Origin: Pseudomonadota bacterium
GTDB taxonomy: Bacteria > Pseudomonadota > Alphaproteobacteria > Sphingomonadales > Sphingomonadaceae
Direction of reading: 5' to 3'
DNA: 7,457 nucleotides
Assembly: GCA_023436615.1 (NCBI GenBank)
Contig: JAEZIO010000031.1
Location: 1 to 7,457 of the forward strand
Both the position numbers and the translations under genes were made by a program. Of this stretch, positions 1 through 6,024 are shown in pieces. Numbering within the stretch: the stretch's first letter is position 1; every line of letters starts with the position of its first letter. Under the pieces are notes generated by a model. The model ran no database searches. It was not told where the DNA came from and saw only the letters and a list, made by a program, of their open reading frames with translations.

Positions 1-1
1 C

Positions 2-175
2 GCGATCGGCGCGCTGGTCGGCGAGATCGTCCGCCGGCAGGCGAACGGCGATTATGCCGGGACCAAGGCGTTTCTCGACAAATGGGGCGTGATTGATCCC
101 GAGGCGCAATCGGTGATCGACCAGATGACGCACATCCCTGTCGACATCCGCCCCATCTATCCGGACCGGATCTAA
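2..175 (+). CDS. C-terminal fragment, possibly a dipeptidyl-peptidase III (M49)-like metallohydrolase
   Basis: Only the last 57 codons are present; the gene begins left of the window. The frame is open from base 2 to a TAA at 173-175 and uses codons typical of its neighbours. The fragment has a helical stretch (GEIVRRQANGDY), then AGTKAFLDKWGVIDPE and the ending HIPVDIRPIYPDRI. From memory this ending resembles bacterial M49 (dipeptidyl-peptidase III-like) zinc hydrolases, which end in a similar 'GDY..AK..L.K.GV..PE' helix followed by 'IPVDI.P.'. The zinc-binding motif (HExxGH type) would lie upstream and cannot be seen, so the family call is tentative. The stop codon overlaps the ATG of the next gene (TAATG), implying co-transcription and probably coupled translation. 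Confidence 0.6.
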   Translation, partial: AIGALVGEIVRRQANGDYAGTKAFLDKWGVIDPEAQSVIDQMTHIPVDIRPIYPDRI

Positions 176-552
176 TGGCGCGGGTCACCGGCCTGGGAGG
201 CATTTTCTACAAGGTCGCCGATCCCGACGCGACGCGCGCCTGGTACCGCGAAACGCTCGGCGTCGGCGGCGAATGGGGCGCGATGTTCCCCTTCAAGGCC
301 GATGATCCGGAAGGGTTCACCCTGCTGTCGCCGTTCAAGTCCGACAGCGACTATTTCGGCCCGAGCGACAAACCCTTCATCATCAACCTGCGAGTCGACG
401 ACCTCGACGGGCTGATCGCCGACATCGCCGGCAAAGGCGTCGAGATCCTCGGGCGGCAGGACGAGGATTACGGCCGTTTCGCGTGGATCATGGATCCTGA
501 CGGGGTGAAGGTCGAGCTGTGGCAGCAGCTCGGCCCCGCGCCCGCGGCCTGA
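175..552 (+). CDS. VOC (glyoxalase/bleomycin-resistance fold) family protein
   Basis: Small protein of 125 residues, a normal length for a single-domain member of the vicinal oxygen chelate superfamily. These proteins pair two beta-alpha-beta-beta-beta modules around a metal site. The first module begins GLGGIFYKVADPDATRAWY followed by ETLG, the usual 'F..V.D...A..WY...LG' opening. The second contains FIINLRVDDLDGLIADI and ends in WIMDPDGVKVELWQ, the classic 'DPDG..VEL' closing strand; Glu114 is the likely metal ligand. The family includes lyases, dioxygenases and resistance proteins, so the substrate cannot be assigned. There is no signal peptide, so it should be cytoplasmic. The start is the ATG overlapping the previous stop (TAATG). 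No strong Shine-Dalgarno is seen, which suggests reinitiation after the upstream gene. The next gene starts 10 bases after its stop. Confidence 0.88.
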   Translation: MARVTGLGGIFYKVADPDATRAWYRETLGVGGEWGAMFPFKADDPEGFTLLSPFKSDSDYFGPSDKPFIINLRVDDLDGLIADIAGKGVEILGRQDEDYGRFAWIMDPDGVKVELWQQLGPAPAA

Positions 553-560
553 GGAGGAGG
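552..560 (+). promoter_or_regulatory. Strong Shine-Dalgarno for the TTG start at 563
   Basis: The run AGGAGGAGG begins on the last base of the VOC stop codon. Its first AGGAGG (552-557) lies 5 bases before TTG 563, a good spacing. This strong site is the main reason to accept TTG as the start of the PEP mutase-like gene. Confidence 0.8.
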
Positions 561-562
561 AA

Positions 563-1318
563 TTGGCAAGCAAGTTCGAGACATTCGCCGCGCTGCACGT
601 ACCGGGCGACCCGGTGGTCCTCTACAACATCTGGGACGCGGGAAGCGCGCAGGCGGTCGCGGCGGCCGGCACCAAGGCGCTCGCGACCGGAAGCCACCCG
701 GTCGGCGACGCGTCGGGCTTCGGCGACGGCCAGAAGGTGCCGCTCGACTTCGTTCTCGACAATGCCGCCCGCGTGGTGGCGGCGGTCGAGCTTCCCGTGA
801 CCGTCGATTTCGAAAGCGCCTATGCGGTCGAGCCGGATGAGGCGGGGGCCAATGTCGCCAGGCTGAAAGCGACCGGAGCGGTCGGCTGCAACTTCGAGGA
901 CCAGGTGATCGGAGGGGAGGGCGTTCACCCGATCGACCTGCAGTGCCGGCGCATCGAGGCCACCCGCAAGGCGGTTGGCGCCGACTTCTTCATCAACGCG
1001 CGCACCGATTTGTTCCTGAAGCGGCAAACGCAGGACGACGCGCTGGTCGACGAAGTGATCGAACGGGGGCGCGCCTTCGCCGATTCCGGCGCGAGCGGCT
1101 TCTTCGTTCCGCGGATGGCGGACCCGCGCCACGCCGAGCGGGTGGTGCGTGAGGTGCCGCTGCCGCTCAACCTCATCGCTTTCCCCTGGGCCCCAGCCAA
1201 CCGCGACTGGGCGAACGCGGGCGTCGCCCGGATCAGCTACGGGCCGTTCCCGCACAAGGCGTTGATGAAGCAGCTCGAGGAAGCCGCGCGGGAAGCGTTG
1301 AACTCGATCCGTGGCTGA
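563..1318 (+). CDS. Isocitrate lyase/phosphoenolpyruvate mutase superfamily protein
   Basis: A 251-residue cytoplasmic enzyme of the ICL/PEP mutase superfamily, whose TIM-barrel members make or break C-C or P-C bonds in alpha-oxyanion substrates using Mg2+. Landmarks in order: VLYNIWDAGSAQAVAAAG (residues 19-36), the conserved N-terminal 'WD..SA' segment; ALATGSHPVGDASG (39-52); VTVDFESAY (79-87), a metal-site strand; GCNFEDQ (108-114), carrying the acidic residues that normally bind Mg; and INARTDLF (144-151). The KKCGH catalytic loop of true isocitrate lyases is absent, so it is not a glyoxylate-cycle enzyme. The usual 'D.E.GYG' strand reads DFESAY, an atypical variant. Possible activities include methylisocitrate lyase-like, oxaloacetate or phosphonopyruvate chemistry, but no neighbour is a phosphonate or propionate gene. 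The TTG start is backed by AGGAGG. Its end overlaps the acylphosphatase start by 8 bases. Confidence 0.87.
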   Translation: MASKFETFAALHVPGDPVVLYNIWDAGSAQAVAAAGTKALATGSHPVGDASGFGDGQKVPLDFVLDNAARVVAAVELPVTVDFESAYAVEPDEAGANVARLKATGAVGCNFEDQVIGGEGVHPIDLQCRRIEATRKAVGADFFINARTDLFLKRQTQDDALVDEVIERGRAFADSGASGFFVPRMADPRHAERVVREVPLPLNLIAFPWAPANRDWANAGVARISYGPFPHKALMKQLEEAAREALNSIRG

Positions 1319-1586
1319 ACCAGCGCGCCGAGTCAGGGTGACGGGGCGGGTGCACGGCGTCTTCTTCCGCGCCTGGACTCAGCAGCAGGCGCGCGAGCTC
1401 GGCGTGAGCGGCTGGGTACGCAATGCCGAGGATGGATCCGTCGAAGCGCATCTCGAAGGCGACGAAGCGGCAGTGAAGGCGCTCATCCAGCGGATGCATG
1501 AAGGCCCGCCGTCAGCCGAGGTGGAGCGGGTCGAGGTCGAGCAGGTCGCGAGCGAGGGACCGAGCGGCTTCGAGGTTTCGCAGTAA
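1311..1586 (+). CDS. acyP: Acylphosphatase
   Basis: A 91-residue protein, the standard acylphosphatase length. The family hydrolyses the carboxyl-phosphate bond of acyl phosphates such as carbamoyl phosphate and 1,3-bisphosphoglycerate in the cytosol. The signature is intact: GRVHGVFFRAWT (residues 12-23), with phosphate-loop Arg20, and GWVRNAEDGSVEAHLEGDE (34-52), with catalytic Asn38. The remainder (AVKALIQRMHEGPPSAEVERVEV) fits the second helix and last strands of the ferredoxin-like fold. The GTG at 1311 gives an N-terminus that leads directly into the first strand (RRVRVTG). It overlaps the preceding TGA by 8 bases, and no good Shine-Dalgarno is visible, so translation is probably coupled to the upstream gene. 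It is the last gene of the left operon and is followed by a perfect stem-loop. Confidence 0.93.
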   Translation: MAEPARRVRVTGRVHGVFFRAWTQQQARELGVSGWVRNAEDGSVEAHLEGDEAAVKALIQRMHEGPPSAEVERVEVEQVASEGPSGFEVSQ

Positions 1587-1593
1587 GAACATC

Positions 1594-1620
1594 CGTCACG
1601 CGGAGTGAATCCGCGTGACG
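1594..1620 (+). terminator. Perfect 11-bp stem-loop after acyP
   Basis: CGTCACGCGGA (1594-1604) and TCCGCGTGACG (1610-1620) are exact reverse complements around a 5-base loop, GTGAA. The stem begins 8 bases after the acyP stop, in a convergent spacer, which fits a transcript-end structure. No T-run follows (TCGGTCCTG), so this is not a textbook intrinsic terminator. It may work as an mRNA 3'-end stabiliser, assist Rho-independent ending in either direction, or be a copy of a dispersed palindromic repeat. The strand is nominal because the palindrome is symmetric. Confidence 0.5.
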
Positions 1621-1688
1621 TCGGTCCTGTCGCTCGTCGACCTGAGGGTGCTTGAGCGCAGGCCGGCCGGGCTTCGCCGGCTCTTCGA

Positions 1689-1723
1689 CAGAAGCCTCGA
1701 TTGCGTGCAATCTTCGGCTTCTG
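1689..1723 (-). terminator. Two-tier stem-loop just past the purA stop
   Basis: The outer arms CAGAAGCC (1689-1696) and GGCTTCTG (1716-1723) pair over 8 bp. Inside them GATTGC (1699-1704) and GCAATC (1707-1712) pair as well, leaving a small asymmetric internal loop and a tight apical loop. Read on the minus strand the structure starts 9 bases after the purA stop, the usual place for an operon terminator. No U-tract follows on that strand, so it may act as a 3'-end structure rather than a classic intrinsic terminator. Confidence 0.45.
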
Positions 1724-1732
1724 CTCGGCGGC

Positions 1733-3022
1733 TCAGCCTGCGAACGGGTCACGCACGAGGATGGTGTCGTCGCGCTCGGGCGACGTGCTTACGAGCGCGA
1801 CCGGGCAGCGGATCAGCTCCTCGATGCGGCGGACATATTTGATCGCGCGTGCGGGAAGATCGGCCCAGCTTCGCGCGCCCTCGGTCGATGCCTGCCAGCC
1901 CTTGATCTCTTCATAGACGGGCTCGACCCGGGCCTGATCGGCCGGGTGCGGCGGCAGGTAATCGAGGTCTTCGCCGTCGAGGCGGTAACCGGTGCAGACC
2001 TTCACCGTCTCGAGCGTGTCGAGCACGTCGAGCTTGGTCAGCGCGATTCCCGTGACCCCGCCGACCGCGACCGCCTGGCGGACCAGGACCGCGTCGAACC
2101 AGCCGCAGCGGCGCTGGCGGCCCGTGACGGTCCCGAACTCGCGTCCGCGCGTCCCGATCTCGCGGCCGATCTCGTTATCCTGCTCGGTCGGGAAAGGGCC
2201 CGAACCGACGCGGGTCGTGTACGCCTTGGTGATTCCGAGGACGAAGCCGGCCGCGTGCGGGCCGGTCCCGCTTCCCGACGCCACGGTGCCCGCCACAGTG
2301 TTCGAGGAGGTGACGAACGGATAGGTGCCGTGGTCGACGTCGAGCAGCACGCCCTGCGCGCCTTCGAACAGGATTCGCTTGCCGCGCCGCAATGCCGGGT
2401 CGAGGTCGCGCCAGACGGGCCGCGCGAAGGGAAGCACGAAATCCGCGATCTCGGCGAGGTCGCGCCGGAGACGCTCGCGGTCGACGGGCGGCTCATTGAA
2501 GCCGGCGCGGAGCGCGTCGTGGTGCGCGCAGAGCCTGTCGAGCATCGGGTCGAGGTCGCCGAGATGGGCGAGGTCGCACAGGCGGATCGCGCGGCGGCCG
2601 ACCTTGTCCTCGTATGCGGGCCCGATGCCGCGGCGCGTCGTTCCGATCTTGCCTGCACCGCTCGCATCCTCGCGGAGCGCGTCGAGGTCTCGGTGGATCG
2701 GCAGGATCAACGGGCAGGTCTCGGCGACCATCAGCACGTCGGGCGTGACGTTGACTCCCTGGTCGCGGATTCGCTCGACCTCGGCCTTGAGCGCCCAAGG
2801 ATCGAGGACGACGCCGTTGCCGATCACCGACGGCGTACCGGTGACGATGCCGCTCGGCAGCAGCGACAGCTTGTAGGTCGTGCCCTCGACGACGAGCGTG
2901 TGGCCGGCGTTGTGGCCGCCCTGGAATCGGACGACCATGTCGGCGCGGCTCGCGAGCCAGTCGACTATCTTGCCCTTGCCTTCGTCGCCCCACTGGGCGC
3001 CGATGACGGTGACATTGGCCAA
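1733..3022 (-). CDS. purA: Adenylosuccinate synthetase
   Basis: Full-length 429-residue PurA, which joins IMP and aspartate using GTP to form adenylosuccinate, the first committed step to AMP. Motifs run in the expected order: GAQWGDEGKGK (residues 8-18, GTP P-loop with Asp13), NAGHT (38-42, His41), GTTRRGIGPAYEDK (127-140), FEGAQGVLLDVDHGTYPFVTSSNT (219-242), TTRVGSGPFPTE (269-280), GRQRRCGWFDAV (301-312), LTKLDVLD (328-335, guanine recognition) and the ending STSPERDDTILVRDPF. All landmarks are intact. The start is TTG 3022: it gives the conserved MANVTVIGAQWGDEGKGK N-terminus, has AAGGGG 7 bases upstream, and no ATG serves as well. It is the third gene of a leftward cluster, 51 bases behind serA, and could share that transcript or have its own promoter. 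Confidence 0.98.
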   Translation of the reverse strand: MANVTVIGAQWGDEGKGKIVDWLASRADMVVRFQGGHNAGHTLVVEGTTYKLSLLPSGIVTGTPSVIGNGVVLDPWALKAEVERIRDQGVNVTPDVLMVAETCPLILPIHRDLDALREDASGAGKIGTTRRGIGPAYEDKVGRRAIRLCDLAHLGDLDPMLDRLCAHHDALRAGFNEPPVDRERLRRDLAEIADFVLPFARPVWRDLDPALRRGKRILFEGAQGVLLDVDHGTYPFVTSSNTVAGTVASGSGTGPHAAGFVLGITKAYTTRVGSGPFPTEQDNEIGREIGTRGREFGTVTGRQRRCGWFDAVLVRQAVAVGGVTGIALTKLDVLDTLETVKVCTGYRLDGEDLDYLPPHPADQARVEPVYEEIKGWQASTEGARSWADLPARAIKYVRRIEELIRCPVALVSTSPERDDTILVRDPFAG

Positions 3023-3029
3023 AAGCTTA

Positions 3030-3035
3030 CCCCTT
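3030..3035 (-). promoter_or_regulatory. Shine-Dalgarno of purA
   Basis: AAGGGG on the minus strand lies 7 bases before the TTG at 3022. It lies in the 51-base serA-purA gap and supports the TTG start. Confidence 0.65.
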
Positions 3036-3073
3036 CAAGCGCGGCGCGGCTCTAGGTGAGCCGCACTTGCGCG

Positions 3074-4660
3074 TCAAAAGCTGAGCGGAACCACCTCGCG
3101 GACGCCTGGAAGGCGGCGGAGCTCGTCGGCAAGCTGGGGCGTGATCGGATCGTCGACCGAAACGAGGGCAACCGCTTCGCCGCCCGCCGCGCGCCGGCCG
3201 AGATTGAACGTGCCAATGTTGACCTTGTGCTCACCGAGCGTGGTGCCGAGCGCGCCGATGAAGCCGGGCTCGTCGGTGTTGACGATGTAGATCATCTGGC
3301 CCGCGAGCTCGGCTTCGACCGGGATGTCGAAGATCGTCACGAGCCGGGGCGCGCGGTTGCCGAACAAGGTGCCTTCGACCCGTTTCGGCCCGGCCTCGGT
3401 GCCGGCGGTGACGGCGACAAGCGTGTGGTAATCGCCTTCGCGGTCGTGGCGGATCTCGCGCAGGTCGAGTCCGCGCTCGCGCGCCAGAACCGGCGCGTTC
3501 ACCATGTTCACCGACTGGCTGTAGGTGCCCATGACCCCGGCGAGGACCGCGCCGGTAATCGGCTTCATGTTGAGCTCGGCGGCGGCGCCTTCGACCTCGA
3601 CGTCGACCGAGCGGACGTCCTCGCCGACGATCTGCCCGACAAGCCGCCCGAGCTTTTCCGCGAGGGCCATGTACGGGCGCAACCGAGGTGCTTCCTCGGC
3701 CGACAGCGAGGGCATGTTGATCGCGTTGCTGACGCCGCCGAGCAGCAGGAAGTCGCTCATCTGCTCGGCGACCTGGATCGCGACGTTGACCTGCGCTTCG
3801 CTTGTCGACGCGCCGAGATGCGGAGTCGAGATGAAGCCTGGGGTGCCGAACAGAGGCGAGTCCGTAGCCGGCTCGCTTTCGAACACGTCCAGCGCCGCGC
3901 CGGCGACATGGCCGCTGTCGAGCGCCTCCTTGAGCGCGGCTTCGTCGATCAGTCCGCCGCGCGCGCAATTGACGATGCGCACGCCGCGCCTGGTCTTCGC
4001 CAGGTTCTCGCGGCTGAGGATGTTGCGGGTCTGGTCGGTGAGCGGCGTGTGAAGCGTGATGAAGTCGGCGCGGGCGAGCAGTTCGTCGAGTTCGACCTTA
4101 TCGATTCCGAGCTCGAGCGCGCGTTCGGGCGTCAGGAACGGGTCGTAGGCGACCACCCGCATGCGGAGGCCCACGGCGCGGCTTGCCACGATCGAGCCGA
4201 TGTTCCCTGCACCGATGAGGCCGAGCGTCTTGCCGGTGACCTCGACGCCCATGAACCGGTTCTTTTCCCACCGGCCGGCCTGGGTCGAGGCGTCGGCTTC
4301 CGGAAGCTGGCGGGCTAGCGCAAACATCAACGCGATCGCGTGCTCGGCGGTCGTGATCGAATTGCCGAACGGGGTGTTCATGACGACGACGCCGCGCGCG
4401 GTGGCCGCCGCGATGTCCACATTGTCGACGCCGATCCCTGCGCGCCCGACGACCTTGAGCCGGTCGCCGGCTTCGAGGATCCCCTTCGTTACTTTCGTGG
4501 CCGATCGGATCGCTAGCCCATCATAGCCGCCGATGATTGCCTCGAGCTCGTCCGGCGCGAGGCCCGCCTTCTCGTCGACGTGGATGCCGCGCTCGCGGAA
4601 GATCGCGGCGGCCTTCGGGTCCATCTTGTCGGAGATCAGGACTTTTATCGTCTCGCTCAT
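3074..4660 (-). CDS. serA: D-3-phosphoglycerate dehydrogenase (ACT-domain type)
   Basis: A 528-residue cytoplasmic enzyme that oxidises 3-phosphoglycerate to 3-phosphohydroxypyruvate with NAD+, opening serine synthesis. It has the long architecture: substrate-binding segment (1-100), NAD Rossmann domain with GAGNIG (150-155) and acidic Asp173 at the end of strand two, return of the substrate domain with HLGAST (281-286), an intervening allosteric-type domain (about 318-450), and a C-terminal ACT domain (about 456-528, IYIVNTDEPGFIGALGTTL) that in this family mediates serine feedback. The catalytic trio Arg234 (NCARGG), Glu263 (ESEP) and His281 (TPHLG) is intact. The ATG at 4660 gives MSETIKVLISDKMD and has GGGAG 8 bases upstream. 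An open extension to 5032 is antisense-like and overlaps serC, so it is rejected. Its ATG overlaps the serC stop (ATGA), indicating translational coupling. Confidence 0.98.
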   Translation of the reverse strand: MSETIKVLISDKMDPKAAAIFRERGIHVDEKAGLAPDELEAIIGGYDGLAIRSATKVTKGILEAGDRLKVVGRAGIGVDNVDIAAATARGVVVMNTPFGNSITTAEHAIALMFALARQLPEADASTQAGRWEKNRFMGVEVTGKTLGLIGAGNIGSIVASRAVGLRMRVVAYDPFLTPERALELGIDKVELDELLARADFITLHTPLTDQTRNILSRENLAKTRRGVRIVNCARGGLIDEAALKEALDSGHVAGAALDVFESEPATDSPLFGTPGFISTPHLGASTSEAQVNVAIQVAEQMSDFLLLGGVSNAINMPSLSAEEAPRLRPYMALAEKLGRLVGQIVGEDVRSVDVEVEGAAAELNMKPITGAVLAGVMGTYSQSVNMVNAPVLARERGLDLREIRHDREGDYHTLVAVTAGTEAGPKRVEGTLFGNRAPRLVTIFDIPVEAELAGQMIYIVNTDEPGFIGALGTTLGEHKVNIGTFNLGRRAAGGEAVALVSVDDPITPQLADELRRLPGVREVVPLSF

Positions 4661-5790
4661 GCCGTTTGCTCCCACGCCCAGTCGAGCCACGGCGCGAGAG
4701 CCTCGATGTCGGCCGTCTCGACGGTGGCCCCGCACCAGATGCGAAGCCCGGGCGGAGCGTCGCGATAGGCGCCGATGTCGTAGGCGGCCTCCTCCGCCTC
4801 GAGCAGCTTCACGATCGCCTTCTGGCGCAGCGTGTTGGCGCCGGGGTCGGAGCGGTCGGCGAACTGCAGACAGACCGACGTGTTGGAGCGAACGGCAGGG
4901 TCGGCGGCCAGGTGCTCGACCCAGTCGGTGGACCGGACCCAGCGATCGAGCGCGGCGGCATTCGCCTCGGCGCGGCCGATCAGGGCATCGAGCCCGCCGG
5001 CTTTTTCCGCCCAGTTGAGGCACAGCAGCCAATCCTCGACCGCCAGCATCGACGGCGTGTTGATCGTTTCGCCGCGGAAAATGCCATCGATCAGCTTCCC
5101 ATTCTTGGTGAGGCGGAAGATCTTCGGAAGCGGGCGCGGCGCGGGATCGCTTTCGAGCCGCTCGACGGCGCGCGGCGACAGCACCAGCATGCCGTGCGCC
5201 GCCTCGCCGCCCAGCGCCTTCTGCCAGCTGAACGTCCCGATATCGATCTTCAACCAGTCGACGTGCTGCGCGAAGGCTGCGGAGGTCGCGTCGCAGATGG
5301 CGAGGCCGGTTCGGTCCGTGGCGATCCAGTCCGCGTCGGGAACGCGGACGCCGCTGGTCGTGCCGTTCCAGGTGAACACGATGTCGCTTGCCGGATCGAC
5401 GCCGGAAAGATCCGCGATCTCGCCGTAACCGGCGGTGCGGATGTCCGCCTCAAGCTTCAGCTGTTTGGCCACGTCGGTGACCCAGCCGGCGCCGAAGCTC
5501 TCCCAGGCCAGCATCGTCACGGGGCGCGGGCCGAGCAGCGACCACATCGCCATTTCCATCGCGCCGGTGTCGGACGCCGGGACTATGCCAAGCCGGTAAC
5601 CGGGGGGGAGCCGCAGCAGCGCGTGCGTGCGCTCGATCGCTTCAGCCAGGCGCGCCTTGCCGAGCGCCGAGCGGTGCGACCGGCCGAGGAGGCGCGTGTC
5701 GATCGCGTCGAGCGACCAGCTGGGCGGCTTCGGGCAGGGGCCGGAGGAAAAGGAAGGTCGCGCGGGTTTCCGCGCAGGTTTGTCGATCAA
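4657..5790 (-). CDS. serC: Phosphoserine aminotransferase (Methanosarcina/alphaproteobacterial type)
   Basis: A 377-residue PLP enzyme of aminotransferase class V that converts 3-phosphohydroxypyruvate plus glutamate to phosphoserine and 2-oxoglutarate. SerC also serves vitamin B6 synthesis in many bacteria. The opening ARPSFSSGPCPKPPSWS and the segments LGRSHRSALGK (35-45), PASDTGAMEMAMWSLLG (71-87), TWNGTTSGV (140-148), AICDATSAAF (164-173, Asp167 for the PLP ring) and TFSWQKALGGEAAHG (186-200, PLP lysine Lys191) match the form found in Methanosarcina and alphaproteobacteria rather than the E. coli form. The start is placed at TTG 5790, with GAGGAG 6 bases upstream. The longer reading from an ATG at 5961 adds 57 arginine/proline-rich residues with no family match and would occupy the leader. 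It is the first gene of the serC-serA(-purA) cluster. Confidence 0.96.
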   Translation of the reverse strand: MIDKPARKPARPSFSSGPCPKPPSWSLDAIDTRLLGRSHRSALGKARLAEAIERTHALLRLPPGYRLGIVPASDTGAMEMAMWSLLGPRPVTMLAWESFGAGWVTDVAKQLKLEADIRTAGYGEIADLSGVDPASDIVFTWNGTTSGVRVPDADWIATDRTGLAICDATSAAFAQHVDWLKIDIGTFSWQKALGGEAAHGMLVLSPRAVERLESDPAPRPLPKIFRLTKNGKLIDGIFRGETINTPSMLAVEDWLLCLNWAEKAGGLDALIGRAEANAAALDRWVRSTDWVEHLAADPAVRSNTSVCLQFADRSDPGANTLRQKAIVKLLEAEEAAYDIGAYRDAPPGLRIWCGATVETADIEALAPWLDWAWEQTA

Positions 5791-6000
5791 TGAACTCTCC
5801 TCGCAGAGAGCGCGCGCCGCGTTGGGACGGCGTGGCCCGCCGACGGGTGTAGAGATCGGGCGCAGCGGCGCAAGGCAGATGCGAAAGATTCGCCGAATCG
5901 CGCCTGCGCTCGGAATTTCGGGAATGGGTCCCTCTTTTCGGCGCGGTTCGGAACGGTTCACCGCACGAGATCAGCAGTTCGTCCCGAGCCGGGACGAGTC
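5791..6000 (-). promoter_or_regulatory. Structured 5' leader of serC, candidate cis-regulatory RNA
   Basis: Read on the minus strand, this stretch can form a series of hairpins. First, an 8-bp perfect stem with a 3-base loop (arms 5990-5997 and 5979-5986). Second, a 7-bp stem with one wobble and a 12-base loop (5960-5966 with 5941-5947). Third, a 5-bp stem with a 3-base loop (5895-5899 with 5887-5891). Fourth, a 5-bp stem with a 5-base loop (5838-5842 with 5828-5832). Last comes the hairpin over the ribosome site. A conserved 'serC' RNA motif is known upstream of serC in alphaproteobacteria, and position and taxon fit. I cannot recall its consensus well enough to claim a match. The strand's open frame here looks non-coding. 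Confidence 0.4.
5795..5810 (-). promoter_or_regulatory. serC ribosome site inside a potential masking hairpin
   Basis: On the minus strand CTCTC (5810-5806) can pair with GAGAG (5799-5795) around a 6-base loop. The Shine-Dalgarno GAGGAG (5802-5797) is split between the loop and the 3' arm. It lies 6 bases from TTG 5790 and decides that start. A 5-bp stem is modest, so regulation is only a possibility. Confidence 0.5.
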
Positions 6001-6024
6001 TGGTTGAATTTGTTAACCAACAGA
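6001..6024. promoter_or_regulatory. AT-rich patch with imperfect dyad between divergent genes; possible promoter/operator
   Basis: This is the most AT-rich short patch of the 370-base divergent spacer. It contains an imperfect 19-base dyad, TGGTT (6001-6005) with AACCA (6015-6019). It lies just upstream of the structured serC leader and about 140 bases before the M23 gene, where a promoter or operator would be expected. I could not assign clear -35/-10 boxes on either strand. Bases 6025-6160 show nothing else beyond the M23 ribosome site (GGAG at 6148-6151). Confidence 0.3.

Larger units (their letters stand above)
1587..1732. other. Convergent intergenic spacer between acyP and purA
   Basis: 146 bases between two gene ends that face each other. 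No credible gene is seen. It holds the perfect stem-loop at 1594-1620, a small GC hairpin (GCCGG at 1666-1670 with CCGGC at 1677-1681), and the two-tier stem-loop at 1689-1723. Confidence 0.7.

Noticed and set aside
1652..3055. 467-codon open frame on the + strand opposite purA
   Set aside because: It is the antisense shadow of an intact, motif-complete purA. High GC at third positions removes stops on the opposite strand. The translation is rich in Arg, Asp and Ala with no family resemblance.
3056..4318. 420-codon open frame on the + strand opposite serA
   Set aside because: Antisense shadow of serA with the same low-complexity composition; no recognisable domain and no ribosome site.
4661..5032. 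N-terminal extension of serA by 124 codons
   Set aside because: It lies entirely over serC in another frame and reads as Arg-rich shadow. The ATG at 4660 gives the conserved SerA N-terminus with a Shine-Dalgarno and an ATGA overlap.
4537..5793. 418-codon open frame on the + strand opposite serC
   Set aside because: Antisense shadow of serC; the GC-rich codon phase explains the openness.
5791..5961. N-terminal extension of serC by 57 codons from an ATG at 5961
   Set aside because: The extra residues are Arg/Pro-rich with no family match, and GAGGAG plus TTG 5790 gives a normal SerC N-terminus.
6004..6020. Possible CtrA-type site (TTAA-N7-TTAA) in the divergent spacer
   Set aside because: Only one TTAAC half is present; no second half at the required spacing.
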